A stretch of DNA of 64,000 bases from the NCBI RefSeq assembly GCF_040219615.1, contig NZ_JAVJSE010000029.1:278024-342023 (forward strand), written 5' to 3'. Position numbers and translations under genes: made by a program. Below, one piece after another: positions 48,110-58,320 of the stretch (its first letter is position 1; the number at the start of each line of letters is the position of its first letter). The notes below the pieces were generated by a model, which ran no database searches, had not been told where the DNA came from, and saw only the letters and a list, made by a program, of their open reading frames with translations. The stretch is from Thalassobaculum_A sp040219615. GTDB taxonomy: Bacteria; Pseudomonadota; Alphaproteobacteria; Thalassobaculales; Thalassobaculaceae.

Positions 48110-50514
48110 GTCTCGCGCGCTCCGGCGTCGACCGGTAACGCACGGCGGGTCCGCGCGAACGCCACCATGCGGTCCTCGACGCGGCGATTGACCGTGCCCT
48201 CAGGGAAAGTCCCGTCTGCCCCGCGCTCGCCGGCGGGCATTCCGGTCATCAGAGCGAGGCCCTCGTCGATGGTGGCGACGGCATGGACCGCAAAGCGCCC
48301 GGCCGCGCAGGCCTCCACAACGTCGTCGCGCAGCATCAGATGCTGGGCGTTTGCCGCCGGCACCAGCACGCCCTGGGTGCCGGTCAGGCCGCGAGCCCGG
48401 CAAATGTCGAAGAAGCCTTCGATCTTCTCGTTCACGCCGCCGATCGCCTGCACCTTGCCGTGCTGGTTCACCGAGCCGGTGACCGCCAGGTCCTGCCGCA
48501 GCGGTACCTCCGCGAGCGCCGAAAGCAATGCGTACAGTTCGGCCGACGATGCGCTGTCGCCTTCGACTCCACCATAGGACTGCTCGAACACCAGACTCGC
48601 CAGCAACGAGACCGGTGCATCGAGTCCGTAGCGGCCGGTGAGGAAGCCGGAGAGGATCAGCACGCCCTTCGAATGGATCGGGCCGCCGAGTTCCACCTCG
48701 CGTTCGATATCGACCACCTTGCCCGCGCCGGGGCTGACGCGCGCGGTGATGCGGGTCGGTCGGCCGAACATGACGCCACCGAGCTCGGTCACGCTGAGGC
48801 CGTTGATCTGTCCGACGGCGGTACCGCTGGTATCGATCAGCGCGATGTCGCGCAGGATCGACTCCTGCATGCGGTCGCGGATCCGGCTCGCGCGCTTGAA
48901 CTGCTCGTCGATCGCGCGGCCGACATCGCCGGCCCGGATGGCGGCGGCTCGGTCCTTCCTGGCCCAGTACTCGGCCTCGACGAGCAGATCGCCGATCTCC
49001 TCGACGGCCAGTGTGAGCTTCTCGGCATCGCCGGCGAGTCTCGCGGCCCGCTCGATCACCCGGCCGACGGCATCGCGCTCCAGCGGCAGCAAGCCCTTCT
49101 GGCGGCCCAGCGTCGCCACCAGCCGGGCGTACGTCGCCTCGCTGCCCTCGACCCGGTCGAGGCTGTCGTCGAAGTCCGCCAGCACCTTGAAATGCTCGCG
49201 GAACTCAGGGTCGAGCGCAGCCAGCAGGTAGTAGAGGATGCGTTCTCCGAAGAGCACGATCTTGACGTTCAACGGAATCGGGTCGGGTTCCAGCGAGATT
49301 GTGCTGGTCAGGCTCAGCAGGTCGACGGCGCTCTCGATGCGGATGTGCCGGCTCTTGAGCGCGCGCTTCAGGGCCGTCCAGCAGAACGGCTCGCTCAGGA
49401 CGGCACGGGCGTCGAGCAGCAGGTAGCCGCCGTTGGCCCGGTGCAGGGCGCCCGGCTTGATCAGCCGAAAGTCGGTCATCAGGGTGCCCTGGCGGGCGAT
49501 GTGCTCGATGCGGCCGACCAGGTTTGCGAGCGTCGGATGCAGTTCCTGCACGACGGGCGCCCCTTGTTCCTCGCGCTGCGTAACGAGCAGGTTCACCTCG
49601 TAGCGGTCGAAGGGGGCGACCACCACCGCGTCGCCCTCATGATCCGACCCGTTGCCCTGCTGCGGCACGAAGAGGCCCACATTCTCCACCAGATCGGCCC
49701 GCACGCGCTCCAGATGGTCGAGCACTCCCGGAAGCTCGACGAACGACCCCTTGATCTCCTCGATCAGGTGGCCGACGGCATTCTCCGTGGTTTCCTTCCC
49801 GAGCTTGCGAAGCTCTGCGCGGCGCTCCTTGTCCCAAGCCGGAACGGATTGCAGAACGGCCTCCAGATTCTTCTCCAGAACCTGAATCACCTCGTGCACG
49901 CGGCTGCGCTCGTCCTCCGGCAGCGCGTTGAAGACATCGGGCCTTAGAACCTGGCCATCCTTCATCGGCGCAAGGGTGAAGCCGAACGGCGTGCGGATCA
50001 CGGCGACGTTCGATGCCGTCGCCTCGTCCTGCAGGGCCTTGAACGCCGCCTCCTGCTTCTGGCTGAACGCCTGTTCGATGGCGGTGCGGCGGGCCTGGTA
50101 GTCGTCGCTCTCGAAGGCGGCAGGAAGGGCCAGCTTCAGATCCTGGACGAATTCCCGCATGGCCTCACGGAACGCCGGCCCGCCTCCCGGCGGCAGTTCC
50201 ATGGCGATCGGCCGATGCGGTGTCACGAAGTTGTTCAGATAGACCCAGTCGGCCGGCGGCGGGGCCGGCTTCGCCCGTTCCTCCAGCAGCGCCTTCACCG
50301 CTTCGTCCAGGCTGTCGGGCGAGGCTCCGACGACGAACAGGTTGAAGCCCTGCGCGGCCACCTCCGTCCCGAAGGCGATGGCCGAGCCGGCACGCTCCTG
50401 CCCGACCATCAGGTCGATGTCGGCGAGTTCAGCCGTCGTCGCGAACGACAGCGCCGACAGGTCGGACCGGCGGACGAGCCGGTCCGGGGAAAGGGCGTCG
50501 CTGGCGGAAGCCAT
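48106..50514 (-). CDS. Lon-type protease without classical AAA motifs (LonB/LonC-like)
   Basis: An 802-residue protein of the 'Lon protease family/ATP-binding' group. The C-terminal Lon domain has the catalytic Ser654 in EGDSASSAEL and Lys697 in GVNEKIEGFF, 43 residues apart, the same spacing as the Ser679-Lys722 pair of E. coli Lon. The N-terminal part (FNLFVVGASPDSLDEAVKALL) resembles a reduced AAA domain with an altered Walker A, and there is a long coiled-coil insertion (about 150-260), as in the YcbZ-type family. Degradation of damaged proteins is likely; ATP dependence is uncertain. The ATG at 50514 is preferred to a TTG at 50532, which overlaps the upstream stop. It lies between the HPF and USP genes. 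Confidence 0.85.
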   Translation of the reverse strand: MASASDALSPDRLVRRSDLSALSFATTAELADIDLMVGQERAGSAIAFGTEVAAQGFNLFVVGASPDSLDEAVKALLEERAKPAPPPADWVYLNNFVTPHRPIAMELPPGGGPAFREAMREFVQDLKLALPAAFESDDYQARRTAIEQAFSQKQEAAFKALQDEATASNVAVIRTPFGFTLAPMKDGQVLRPDVFNALPEDERSRVHEVIQVLEKNLEAVLQSVPAWDKERRAELRKLGKETTENAVGHLIEEIKGSFVELPGVLDHLERVRADLVENVGLFVPQQGNGSDHEGDAVVVAPFDRYEVNLLVTQREEQGAPVVQELHPTLANLVGRIEHIARQGTLMTDFRLIKPGALHRANGGYLLLDARAVLSEPFCWTALKRALKSRHIRIESAVDLLSLTSTISLEPDPIPLNVKIVLFGERILYYLLAALDPEFREHFKVLADFDDSLDRVEGSEATYARLVATLGRQKGLLPLERDAVGRVIERAARLAGDAEKLTLAVEEIGDLLVEAEYWARKDRAAAIRAGDVGRAIDEQFKRASRIRDRMQESILRDIALIDTSGTAVGQINGLSVTELGGVMFGRPTRITARVSPGAGKVVDIEREVELGGPIHSKGVLILSGFLTGRYGLDAPVSLLASLVFEQSYGGVEGDSASSAELYALLSALAEVPLRQDLAVTGSVNQHGKVQAIGGVNEKIEGFFDICRARGLTGTQGVLVPAANAQHLMLRDDVVEACAAGRFAVHAVATIDEGLALMTGMPAGERGADGTFPEGTVNRRVEDRMVAFARTRRALPVDAGARET

Positions 50515-50528
50515 GCCCGGCCGCCCGG

Positions 50529-51107
50529 TCAACCGACGATGTGGTGCTTGCCGACCGGCAACACCGTCGAGGCCTGAGGTCCGTGCTCGCTTTCGCCCTC
50601 GGCGACCGAGATACGAACCTCGCTGCCTTCCTGCAGGCGATTGAAGTCGCCTCCGGGCACGCTGTTGTGGTGGAAATAGATCTCGCGGCCATCGCTCGTG
50701 GCTATGAACCCGTAGCCCTCGTCACCCGGGATCAGCCGGACCACCCGCCCGTGCAACGGCGCCTCGTGCGTCTTCACGTCGCCGCCGAGCTTGCGGGCAT
50801 GGTCCTGAAGCTGCCGGCGGGCGGCACTGAAGGCGTCGCGGATCGCGACATAGACGTCCTCATGGGCGTGGCTCGCCGGCTTGGCGTGATTGACGTCCAG
50901 CGATCCGCCGGGCGGGACCGTCATGTGGATGCCGACCTGATACAGGTCGCCCTTTCGGTGCGACCGGTTCGCGGCCTCGATCACCACGCGGATCGAGCCG
51001 GTGCGCCCGAAGAAGCGGTCGAGCTTCGCCGCCTCCTTCTGCACGCGCTGCTCCACGAAGTCGGAATGATCCATGTTCTTGAAGACGATCTCGATGGGGG
51101 TGGCCAT
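50529..51107 (-). CDS. Ribosome hibernation factor (HPF/RaiA) fused to a cold-shock domain
   Basis: A 192-residue protein. Residues 1-105 are an HPF/RaiA-type ribosome-associated domain (IEIVFKNMDHSDFVEQRVQKEAAKLDRFF, followed by AHEDVYVAIRDAFSAARRQL). Residues about 120-190 are a cold-shock S1-like fold (GRVVRLIPGDEGYGFIATSDGREIYFHHNSV), with RNP1-like GYGFI and RNP2-like IYFHH motifs that bind single-stranded RNA. HPF holds ribosomes inactive in starvation or hypoxia. AGAGGATCCTGTC before the ATG is a good ribosome site. First gene of the HPF-Lon-USP operon; a TTGAC-N4-GTCAA box lies 56 bp upstream of the start. Confidence 0.88.
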   Translation of the reverse strand: MATPIEIVFKNMDHSDFVEQRVQKEAAKLDRFFGRTGSIRVVIEAANRSHRKGDLYQVGIHMTVPPGGSLDVNHAKPASHAHEDVYVAIRDAFSAARRQLQDHARKLGGDVKTHEAPLHGRVVRLIPGDEGYGFIATSDGREIYFHHNSVPGGDFNRLQEGSEVRISVAEGESEHGPQASTVLPVGKHHIVG

Positions 51108-51163
51108 GACAGGATCCTCTCGTTGAAGCTGACCGAGCGTCGGGCACCCGACCGGCCGCCGCA

Positions 51164-51177
51164 TTGACCGACGTCAA
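51164..51177. promoter_or_regulatory. FNR/FixK-type box before the HPF-Lon-USP operon
   Basis: TTGACCGACGTCAA, a perfect palindrome of the TTGAC-N4-GTCAA type; on the minus strand it is followed by TGC. It lies 56 bp before the HPF start codon. Confidence 0.6.
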
Positions 51178-51284
51178 GACCGGCGGCGGACGATCCATCG
51201 CACCACCGGTCATCGCGCCACCCGTCGTCGCACCGCCGGGCGACCTGGACCGCCTGCCGACCGCCTGCCCTTCCCGTCGATCCC

Positions 51285-51298
51285 ATGATCAGGATCAA
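51285..51298. promoter_or_regulatory. FNR/FixK-type box before the lipoprotein gene
   Basis: ATGATCAGGATCAA matches TTGAT-N4-ATCAA at nine of ten defined positions and is followed by TGC. It is 87 bp before the lipoprotein start codon. Confidence 0.55.
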
Positions 51299-51385
51299 TG
51301 CCGCACGCCACGGTTCTGACAGCGTGGCGTCGTCGCCGGGCCGTGCCGGCATCGGCGCACGACAGCGTCACGTAGGAGAAGTGCC

Positions 51386-51670
51386 ATGGCCGTGTTGCGT
51401 ACCCTTGCCCTCGCGACCGCTCTCGCCGGTGCCGCCCTGGTCGGCGGCTGTGCCAGCCAGAGCGAGGTGGGCAGCATGAACAGCCGGATGGGCCAGCTCG
51501 AGCAGAGCCTGTCCGAGATCAACAAGCGCCTGGACGCGATGGCCGCCCGGGACCAGACCGCCGCCGAGCGCGCCGCCAAGGCGGCCGAGGAGGCGAAGAT
51601 AGCGGCACAGGCGGCGGCGGAGAGCAGTGCAAAAGCCGAGGCGGCGTTCCGCAAGTCGCTGCGCAAGTAG
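51386..51670 (+). CDS. Small alanine-zipper outer-membrane lipoprotein (Lpp-like)
   Basis: A 94-residue lipoprotein. The signal ends in LVGGC (lipobox, Cys22). The mature part is a heptad coiled coil rich in Ala and Lys (AAKAAEEAKIAAQAAAESSA), as in Lpp and other alanine-zipper lipoproteins. The C-terminal KSLRK ends in Lys, as in Lpp, where it joins peptidoglycan; this is suggestive only. AGGAGAAGTGCC precedes the ATG. Probably stiffens the envelope under the stress conditions that switch on the island. Confidence 0.78.
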   Translation: MAVLRTLALATALAGAALVGGCASQSEVGSMNSRMGQLEQSLSEINKRLDAMAARDQTAAERAAKAAEEAKIAAQAAAESSAKAEAAFRKSLRK

Positions 51671-51745
51671 CGGGAGCGGCGCGGGCTGGCCCGGGTCGCG
51701 GCTCCCGCGCCGAATCCCTCCACACTCCATCTGGGGATCAGGGCA

Positions 51746-52186
51746 ATGAGCACCGGGCTGGATACCTTCGACACCACCGTCCAGGAGACCAACGCTTGGC
51801 TCAAGGGCGTGATGGAGCGTCTGTACGCCGATGACCGCCGCATGGCGTATCTCATGCTCCGGGCAACCCTGCACGCGCTGCGCGACAGGATCGGTCCGCA
51901 GAGCGCGGTGCATTTCGGCGCCCAGCTGCCGATGCTGCTGCGCGGCCTGCTGTTCGAGGGCTGGCACATGGCCGGCACCCCGACCACGGAGCACAGCAAG
52001 CAGCAGTTCCTGGACCGTGTCCGGACACAGTTGCCGGCGACCCTGTCGGGCGATGCCGAGCGCGGGGTGCGTGCCGTCTTCGAGGTGATCTGGGAGAAGA
52101 TCGACGCCGGGGAGGTCCGAAAGCTCGTCAAGGTCCTGCCGGCCGATCTGCGCGGCCTGTGGCCCCTGCTCGCCACCCGCGACTGA
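51746..52186 (+). CDS. DUF2267 protein
   Basis: A 146-residue all-helical protein with the DUF2267 pattern: LYADDRRMAYLMLRATLHALRDRIGPQSAVHFGAQLPMLLRGLLFEGW (residues about 26-73) and a second similar half (AERGVRAVFEVIWEKIDAGEVRKLVKVLP). Function of the family is unknown; it is common in stress and FixK/DosR-like regulons. Follows the lipoprotein gene by 75 bp in the same direction. Confidence 0.78.
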   Translation: MSTGLDTFDTTVQETNAWLKGVMERLYADDRRMAYLMLRATLHALRDRIGPQSAVHFGAQLPMLLRGLLFEGWHMAGTPTTEHSKQQFLDRVRTQLPATLSGDAERGVRAVFEVIWEKIDAGEVRKLVKVLPADLRGLWPLLATRD

Positions 52187-52215
52187 CCGGTGCCTTGTCG
52201 GGCGGACAGCATCGC

Positions 52216-52842
52216 ATGACCACGCGGCTCCGGGAGGGGCTCGGTCTGTTATACGGCGCGCTGTGGGCGGCGCTGGCGATCTCGCCGGTCGACCGTGCGG
52301 ACTGGGCGCTGGAGAACCTGCTCGTCCTGGTGTTCGCTGCGGTCCTGTGCGCCACCGGGCGATGGCGCACCCTGACGACCGGCGCGTTTCTCTGCGTCCT
52401 CGCCTTCCTGTGCCTGCACGCGGTCGGTGCCCACTACACCTACTCGCTGGTGCCCTACGACCGCTGGGCCGAGGCCCTGACGGGCGCAACCGTCAGCGAC
52501 CGGTTCGGGCTCGACCGCAACCACTACGACCGGCTGGTGCACTTCGCCTACGGCCTGCTGCTGACCGGTCCGATCCGAGAAGTCCTGCCGCATGACCGTC
52601 TTGGACCGGGATGGCGGCTGACCCTGCCGGTCGCGATCGTCCTGAGCCTGTCGGCCGCCTACGAGATCGTCGAATGGGCGGCGGCGATGCTGTTCGGCGG
52701 CGATCTCGGGATCGCCTATGTCGGCGCCCAGGGCGATTCCTGGGACGCGCAGAAGGACATGGCCCTGGCGGTCGCAGGCGCGCTGCTGTCGACGGCCCTG
52801 GGACGGCTACCCGCGATCGCCGCGCACAAGCGGGCAAGTTGA
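52216..52842 (+). CDS. DUF2238 (YjdF-like) membrane protein
   Basis: A 208-residue inner-membrane protein with about five or six helices. RNHYDRLVHFAYGLLL and AYEIVEWAAAMLFGG together with GDSWDAQKDMALAVAGALL are the DUF2238/YjdF landmarks, including conserved polar residues inside the membrane. Function unknown. It starts at 52216 after the DUF2267 gene. Its stop codon lies inside an FNR/FixK-type box (52839-52852), so the next gene has its own promoter. Confidence 0.78.
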   Translation: MTTRLREGLGLLYGALWAALAISPVDRADWALENLLVLVFAAVLCATGRWRTLTTGAFLCVLAFLCLHAVGAHYTYSLVPYDRWAEALTGATVSDRFGLDRNHYDRLVHFAYGLLLTGPIREVLPHDRLGPGWRLTLPVAIVLSLSAAYEIVEWAAAMLFGGDLGIAYVGAQGDSWDAQKDMALAVAGALLSTALGRLPAIAAHKRAS

Positions 52843-52852
52843 TCCGCATCAA
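52839..52852. promoter_or_regulatory. FNR/FixK-type box before the DUF3775 pair
   Basis: TTGATCCGCATCAA, a perfect TTGAT-N4-ATCAA palindrome. A CATATAG stretch at 52878-52884 is about right for a -10 element of a class II promoter (box centred near -41). Confidence 0.65.
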
Positions 52853-52963
52853 TGTCGCCGGCGGCAGCGTGCGGCTTCATATAGGCGGGACCGTCACGGA
52901 TCTGTCGGAGCGGCCCCACCGGAACACGAGATCAGGCACATCCGCAGACAGGGAGGATGTTCC

Positions 52964-53164
52964 ATGACCGGCTTCCCGCAGATCGATCGCGGAAATCTGA
53001 AGAACTCCCTCGATCGGAGCTTCGTCGAGGGTGTCGACTGGCCCTTGCCGGACGCGGCTCTGGCGGCGCTCGTCGATATGGGCCTGAGCGACGAAGCCAT
53101 CGCCAGATATTTCGGCGTGCCCGTTTCGGCGGTGCGCCGCGAACGTGAGGAGAGACTGCCGTGA
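52964..53164 (+). CDS. Small helix-turn-helix-like protein, unknown
   Basis: A 66-residue protein. The C-terminal half, LSDEAIARYFGVPVSAVRREREERLP, has the sequence rhythm of a helix-turn-helix, so it may bind DNA, but the length allows little more. GGGAGG lies upstream of the ATG. It overlaps the next gene by GTGA. Confidence 0.55.
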   Translation: MTGFPQIDRGNLKNSLDRSFVEGVDWPLPDAALAALVDMGLSDEAIARYFGVPVSAVRREREERLP

Positions 53165-53610
53165 AAGCCCCATCAACGCCCCCATTGCCGGCACCGGATG
53201 CCGACGGCCCCGACCTGAACCTCGCGAAGATCTGCTACATCATCGTGAAGGCACGAGCCTTCGACGCCCAGGTCGACGTGGTCGAGCCCGACTACGGCTC
53301 CGACGCCATCGACGACCAGGCCCGCCAAGTCCTCGGGGCCTATGCGGACGACCCGACCCACCAGGAGCTCGTCGACGCGATCGACGACCTCGGCGAGGAG
53401 GAGCAGTGCCGGCTGGTGGCGCTCGCCTGGATCGGCCGCGGCACCTACGACCGCGCCGACTGGGCTGAGGCGCTCGCTGCCGCCACCGACGGCCACACCG
53501 CCCACACCGCGCTCTACCTGACCAGCATGCCGCTTCTGGGCGACTACCTGGAGGAGGGGCTCGCCGCCTTCGGCCTGAGCTGCCTCGACCTGGAGAAGGA
53601 CCACCTCTGA
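53161..53610 (+). CDS. DUF3775 protein
   Basis: A 149-residue acidic protein with the DUF3775 pattern: NLAKICYIIVKARAFDAQVD (21-40), EEEQCRLVALAWIGRGTYD and a C-terminal LGDYLEEGLAAFGLSC. The family is small and its function unknown, mostly from alphaproteobacteria. A GTG start overlaps the preceding small gene, so the two are co-expressed under the box at 52839. Confidence 0.8.
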   Translation: MKAPSTPPLPAPDADGPDLNLAKICYIIVKARAFDAQVDVVEPDYGSDAIDDQARQVLGAYADDPTHQELVDAIDDLGEEEQCRLVALAWIGRGTYDRADWAEALAAATDGHTAHTALYLTSMPLLGDYLEEGLAAFGLSCLDLEKDHL

Positions 53611-53620
53611 CGAGCGCCGG

Positions 53621-53914
53621 CTACAGCTCGCAGTATATCTTGACCATGTTCGGGTCGTTGCGCATGTAGCCGGCACGCGGGCCGTCGAAGGTCTCGTCCT
53701 GGGCCTTGAACTCCTCGATCTCCTCGAGGTGGAACAGCTTCCAGCCCTGCTCGGCGGAATGGGTGTGACCGGAGACCTGGTAGGCCCGGAGATACGCGCC
53801 GCCGCCGTCGCCGACGCCGAAGGCGTGAGGCTCGATCACCCGATGGCCGCCCCGGTACCAGATCCGGGCGCGCTGACGGCGATGGATGGCGTCGCAGATC
53901 TCATGCTCTTCCAT
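53621..53914 (-). CDS. Stand-alone WYL-like domain protein
   Basis: A 97-residue protein resembling an isolated WYL-type domain: RARIWYRGGHRVIEPHAFGVGDGGGAYLRAYQVSGHTHSAEQGWKLFHLEEIEEF. WYL domains usually sense ligands or nucleic acids in transcription factors, but there is no HTH here. AAGGAGGAT sits two bases before an upstream ATG (53920) and eight before the ATG at 53914; the latter spacing is normal, so I prefer 53914. The upstream region to 54114 holds no clear box. Confidence 0.65.
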   Translation of the reverse strand: MEEHEICDAIHRRQRARIWYRGGHRVIEPHAFGVGDGGGAYLRAYQVSGHTHSAEQGWKLFHLEEIEEFKAQDETFDGPRAGYMRNDPNMVKIYCEL

Positions 53915-54114
53915 GGGCATATCCTCCTTGACTGGCGTCCGCGTCGCCGGCCCCGCGTTCACCGGTCACAGCAGCCGATCCACGTGACTCCCGGCTCGAT
54001 CCAGACAGTCTCGGGCGGCCGAGCCAGTGCCCCCCGGTCCGCGCAGCCAAGCTCGCCGCGACAGGAACGCGACCTCGTCGGCCGGCTGAATGTCCTCCGC
54101 CCCCGTCATCGCCC

Positions 54115-54768
54115 TCACCCCGGTCCTTCGCCCCGGGCCCGGTCGAGATACCCGACGACCTCGTCGTCGGAGACCTGCCGGAAATCGGTGTAGTAGGCGC
54201 CGACCGAGCCGAACGGAACCGGCGTGTCGAGGCAGACTGTCTCGTCGGTATCGCCGGACAGAGCCTCCAGCGTATCCGCGGGAGCCACCGGAACCGCGAG
54301 CACCAGGCGCGCCGGCCCCTGCCGCCGGACCGCATGCAACGCGGCCCGCGTGGTCGCGCCGGTCGCCACACCGTCGTCGACCACGATCGCAGTCCGTCCC
54401 TTCACGACAACCCGCTCGCGGCCCTGCAGGTACAGTGCGCGGCGGCGCTCGATCTCGGCGAGCTGCCGCCGGGCCTCGTCCTCGACGTAATCCTGCGATG
54501 CACCGACCATCCGCATCACGTCCGGATTGGTGACGATCTCCGGGCGATCGCCATCCACGATGGCCCCGACCGCCAGCTCGGGCTGCCAGGGCGCCCCGAT
54601 CTTGCGCACCAGCACGATGTCGAGCGGCGCCGCGAGCGCCTCGGCAACTTCGAAGGCGACCGGCAGGCCGCCGCGCACCAGGGCCAGCACCACGGGGTCC
54701 CTGTGACGGAGATGCCGGAGCGCCCCGGCGAGGCGGCGCCCGGCCTCACGGCGATCCGCAAAGATCAT
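54115..54768 (-). CDS. Phosphoribosyltransferase-family protein
   Basis: A 217-residue PRTase-fold protein with VLALVRGGLPVAFEVAEAL, VRKIGAP near residue 55 and the PRPP loop IVVDDGVATGATT (128-140). It could transfer ribose phosphate to a base, or act as a regulator. The hydrolase gene overlaps it by four bases, and in many soil bacteria (for instance mycobacterial Rv0571c, a DosR-regulon member) both domains are fused. The operon starts from a promoter with the box at 55521. A PRPP synthase is encoded divergently just upstream. Confidence 0.82.
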   Translation of the reverse strand: MIFADRREAGRRLAGALRHLRHRDPVVLALVRGGLPVAFEVAEALAAPLDIVLVRKIGAPWQPELAVGAIVDGDRPEIVTNPDVMRMVGASQDYVEDEARRQLAEIERRRALYLQGRERVVVKGRTAIVVDDGVATGATTRAALHAVRRQGPARLVLAVPVAPADTLEALSGDTDETVCLDTPVPFGSVGAYYTDFRQVSDDEVVGYLDRARGEGPG

Positions 54769-55436
54769 GGTGCTTCTCCTGCCAAACAGCGCCGGAACCA
54801 CTCGCGCGCATACTGGACGACGACCTCGAGCGCGCCCGGCTCCTCGAACAGATGCGTGGCACCCGGAACGATCCGCATCTCCCGCTCGCAGCGCAGCATG
54901 TCCAGGGCGATCTCGTTCAGCTCGATGACCTCGGGATCGTGCTCGCCGACGATCAGCAGGGTCGGGCAGTCGACCCGTGCCAGCCAGCCCGTCGCCATGT
55001 CCGGGCGACCACCCCGCGACACTACCGCCGCGATCCGGCCGGGAAGCTGGGCGGCCGCGACGAGCGCGGCTGCCGCCCCGGTGCTGGCGCCGAAATACCC
55101 GCAGGGCAGACCTGACACGGCGGGGCATACCGAGAGCCACTCGCTCGCCGCCACCAGCCTCCCGGCGAGCAGGCCGATGTCGAACACGTTGCGCCGGTCG
55201 GCCGACTCCTGCTCGGTGAGCAGGTCGAACATCAGCGTCGCCAGCCCGGCCTCGCGAAGGCGTTCGGCGACGTAGGTGTTGCGGGGACTGAACCGGCTGC
55301 TGCCGCTGCCGTGGGCGAACAGCACGATGCCGTGGGCATCGGCCGGGACGCCCAGCAGACCCTCGAGGCCCGGCGGCGCGATGCGGACCGGCTGCGCTGC
55401 GCCGGCAGAGTATCGATGCGCTGGTTGATGTCGCAT
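54765..55436 (-). CDS. Dienelactone hydrolase-like alpha/beta hydrolase
   Basis: A 223-residue hydrolase of the DLH-type. Ser in GYFGASTGAAAAL is the nucleophile, Asp in IVGEHDPEV and His in PGATHLFEE complete the triad, and VLFAHGSGSSRFSPRN makes the oxyanion loop. Substrate unknown. It is coupled (ATGA) to the phosphoribosyltransferase gene. Confidence 0.82.
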   Translation of the reverse strand: MRHQPAHRYSAGAAQPVRIAPPGLEGLLGVPADAHGIVLFAHGSGSSRFSPRNTYVAERLREAGLATLMFDLLTEQESADRRNVFDIGLLAGRLVAASEWLSVCPAVSGLPCGYFGASTGAAAALVAAAQLPGRIAAVVSRGGRPDMATGWLARVDCPTLLIVGEHDPEVIELNEIALDMLRCEREMRIVPGATHLFEEPGALEVVVQYAREWFRRCLAGEAP

Positions 55437-55520
55437 ACCCGATCACCGACCGTCGTCATTCCCGAGGACCCGGAAGGGGGGGGCCGGGCAACAGATTGCC
55501 GCTCGTCGGGGGCGCCGTCG

Positions 55521-55534
55521 TTGACCCGCATCAA
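55521..55534. promoter_or_regulatory. FNR/FixK-type box, hydrolase side
   Basis: TTGACCCGCATCAA fits TTGAY-N4-ATCAA (nine of ten palindromic positions). It is 84 bp from the hydrolase start codon (minus strand). Confidence 0.5.
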
Positions 55535-55552
55535 TCGCGAGAGTTGCAGAGG

Positions 55553-55566
55553 TTGACGCAGCTCAA
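55553..55566. promoter_or_regulatory. FNR/FixK-type box, PRPP synthase side
   Basis: TTGACGCAGCTCAA fits TTGAY-N4-NTCAA (eight of ten palindromic positions) and is followed by TGC. It is 58 bp before the PRPP synthase start. Confidence 0.45.
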
Positions 55567-55624
55567 TGCCACGCCACCCCGCCGCTCGCAGGATCGCCGC
55601 AGTTCCACTGCGGGGAGCCCACCG

Positions 55625-56593
55625 ATGCCCGAGATCGCCCTGTTCGCCCTGCACGGCTCGCGAGCGCTGGGTGAGCGGATCGCAGAGCGCCTGGAGATCC
55701 CGCTGTCCCGGCACGAGGAGCGCGAGTTCGAGGACGGCGAGCACAAGATCCGGTCGCTGCAGCGCGTGGCCGGGCATCACGTGTTCGTGCTGCAAGCCCT
55801 GCACGGCGACGACGCCGGCAGCCCGAACGACCGGCTGTGCCGCCTGCTGTTCTTCGTCGGCGCGCTCAAGGACGCCGGCGCCGATCGCGTGACCGCTCTG
55901 GTCCCGTATCTCTGCTATGCCCGAAAGGATCGCCGCACCAAGCCCTACGACCCGGTCACCAGCCGCTATGTCGCCACGCTGTTCGAGGCGGTCGGGACAG
56001 GCTCGATCGTCACACTCGACGTCCACAACGTCGCCGCCTTCGAGAACGCCTTCCGCTGTCCGACCCGCCATCTCGAGCCGGGCATGCTGTTCGCCGGGCA
56101 TCTGGCGCCGCTGATGCACGACCGTGCGGTGGTCGTGCTGGCCCCCGACGCCGGCGCAGCGAAGCGCGCCGAGAGCCTGCGGCACCATTTGGAGGCCCAG
56201 CTCCGCCGGCCGGTCGGCCGGGCGATGATGGAGAAGGCGCGCAGCGAGGGCGTGGTCTCCGGCGAGGCTCTGTATGGCGACGTGTCCGGGGCCTGCGTGA
56301 TCGTAGCCGACGACATCATCGCCACCGGCACCACCATGCTGCGGGCCGCGGCAGCCTGCCGGAGGGCCGGCGCGCGCAGTCTCTATGCCGTCGCCAGCCA
56401 CGGCCTGTTCGCGAAACGCGCGGCCGCGCTGGTCGATGAAGGCGGATTCGACCGGGTGATCGTGACCGACAGCGTGCCGAACGCCCGGGACACCGGTGTC
56501 GGCCTCGGCGACCGGCTCACCGTGCTCGATTGCGCGGAACTGTTTGCCGACGCCGTGACGGCCGAGCACTTCGGCGAGCAGGCCGCCGGATAG
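55625..56593 (+). CDS. prs: Ribose-phosphate pyrophosphokinase (PRPP synthase)
   Basis: A 322-residue enzyme that makes PRPP from ribose 5-phosphate and ATP. REFEDGEHKIR, VPYLCYARKDRRTKPYDPVTSRYVATLFEAVG and the PRPP loop VIVADDIIATGTTM are the family landmarks. It is a paralog-like form: the highly conserved 'RQDRK' is RKDRR here. The start MPEIALFALHG at 55625 is chosen because a longer frame upstream shows no similarity. A 40-bp gap separates it from groEL, which it may share a transcript with. It may supply PRPP for the divergent phosphoribosyltransferase. Confidence 0.88.
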   Translation: MPEIALFALHGSRALGERIAERLEIPLSRHEEREFEDGEHKIRSLQRVAGHHVFVLQALHGDDAGSPNDRLCRLLFFVGALKDAGADRVTALVPYLCYARKDRRTKPYDPVTSRYVATLFEAVGTGSIVTLDVHNVAAFENAFRCPTRHLEPGMLFAGHLAPLMHDRAVVVLAPDAGAAKRAESLRHHLEAQLRRPVGRAMMEKARSEGVVSGEALYGDVSGACVIVADDIIATGTTMLRAAAACRRAGARSLYAVASHGLFAKRAAALVDEGGFDRVIVTDSVPNARDTGVGLGDRLTVLDCAELFADAVTAEHFGEQAAG

Positions 56594-56633
56594 TCCCCCG
56601 AACCACAGAGTACGTCACACGAGGAGAGCAAAG

Positions 56634-58256
<1,623 letters not shown>

Positions 58257-58266
58257 GTTGCCTGGC

Positions 58267-58307
58267 CGACGGGAGACGCGGCAAAGCGTCTCCCGTCGAT
58301 CTTTCTT
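58267..58307. terminator. Rho-independent terminator after groEL
   Basis: CGACGGGAGACGC and GCGTCTCCCGTCG form a perfect 13-bp stem around GGCAAA, followed by ATCTTTCTT. It lies between groEL and the convergent USP gene (end 58321) and may serve both. Confidence 0.85.
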
Positions 58308-58320
58308 AGGGCCCTTCCCG

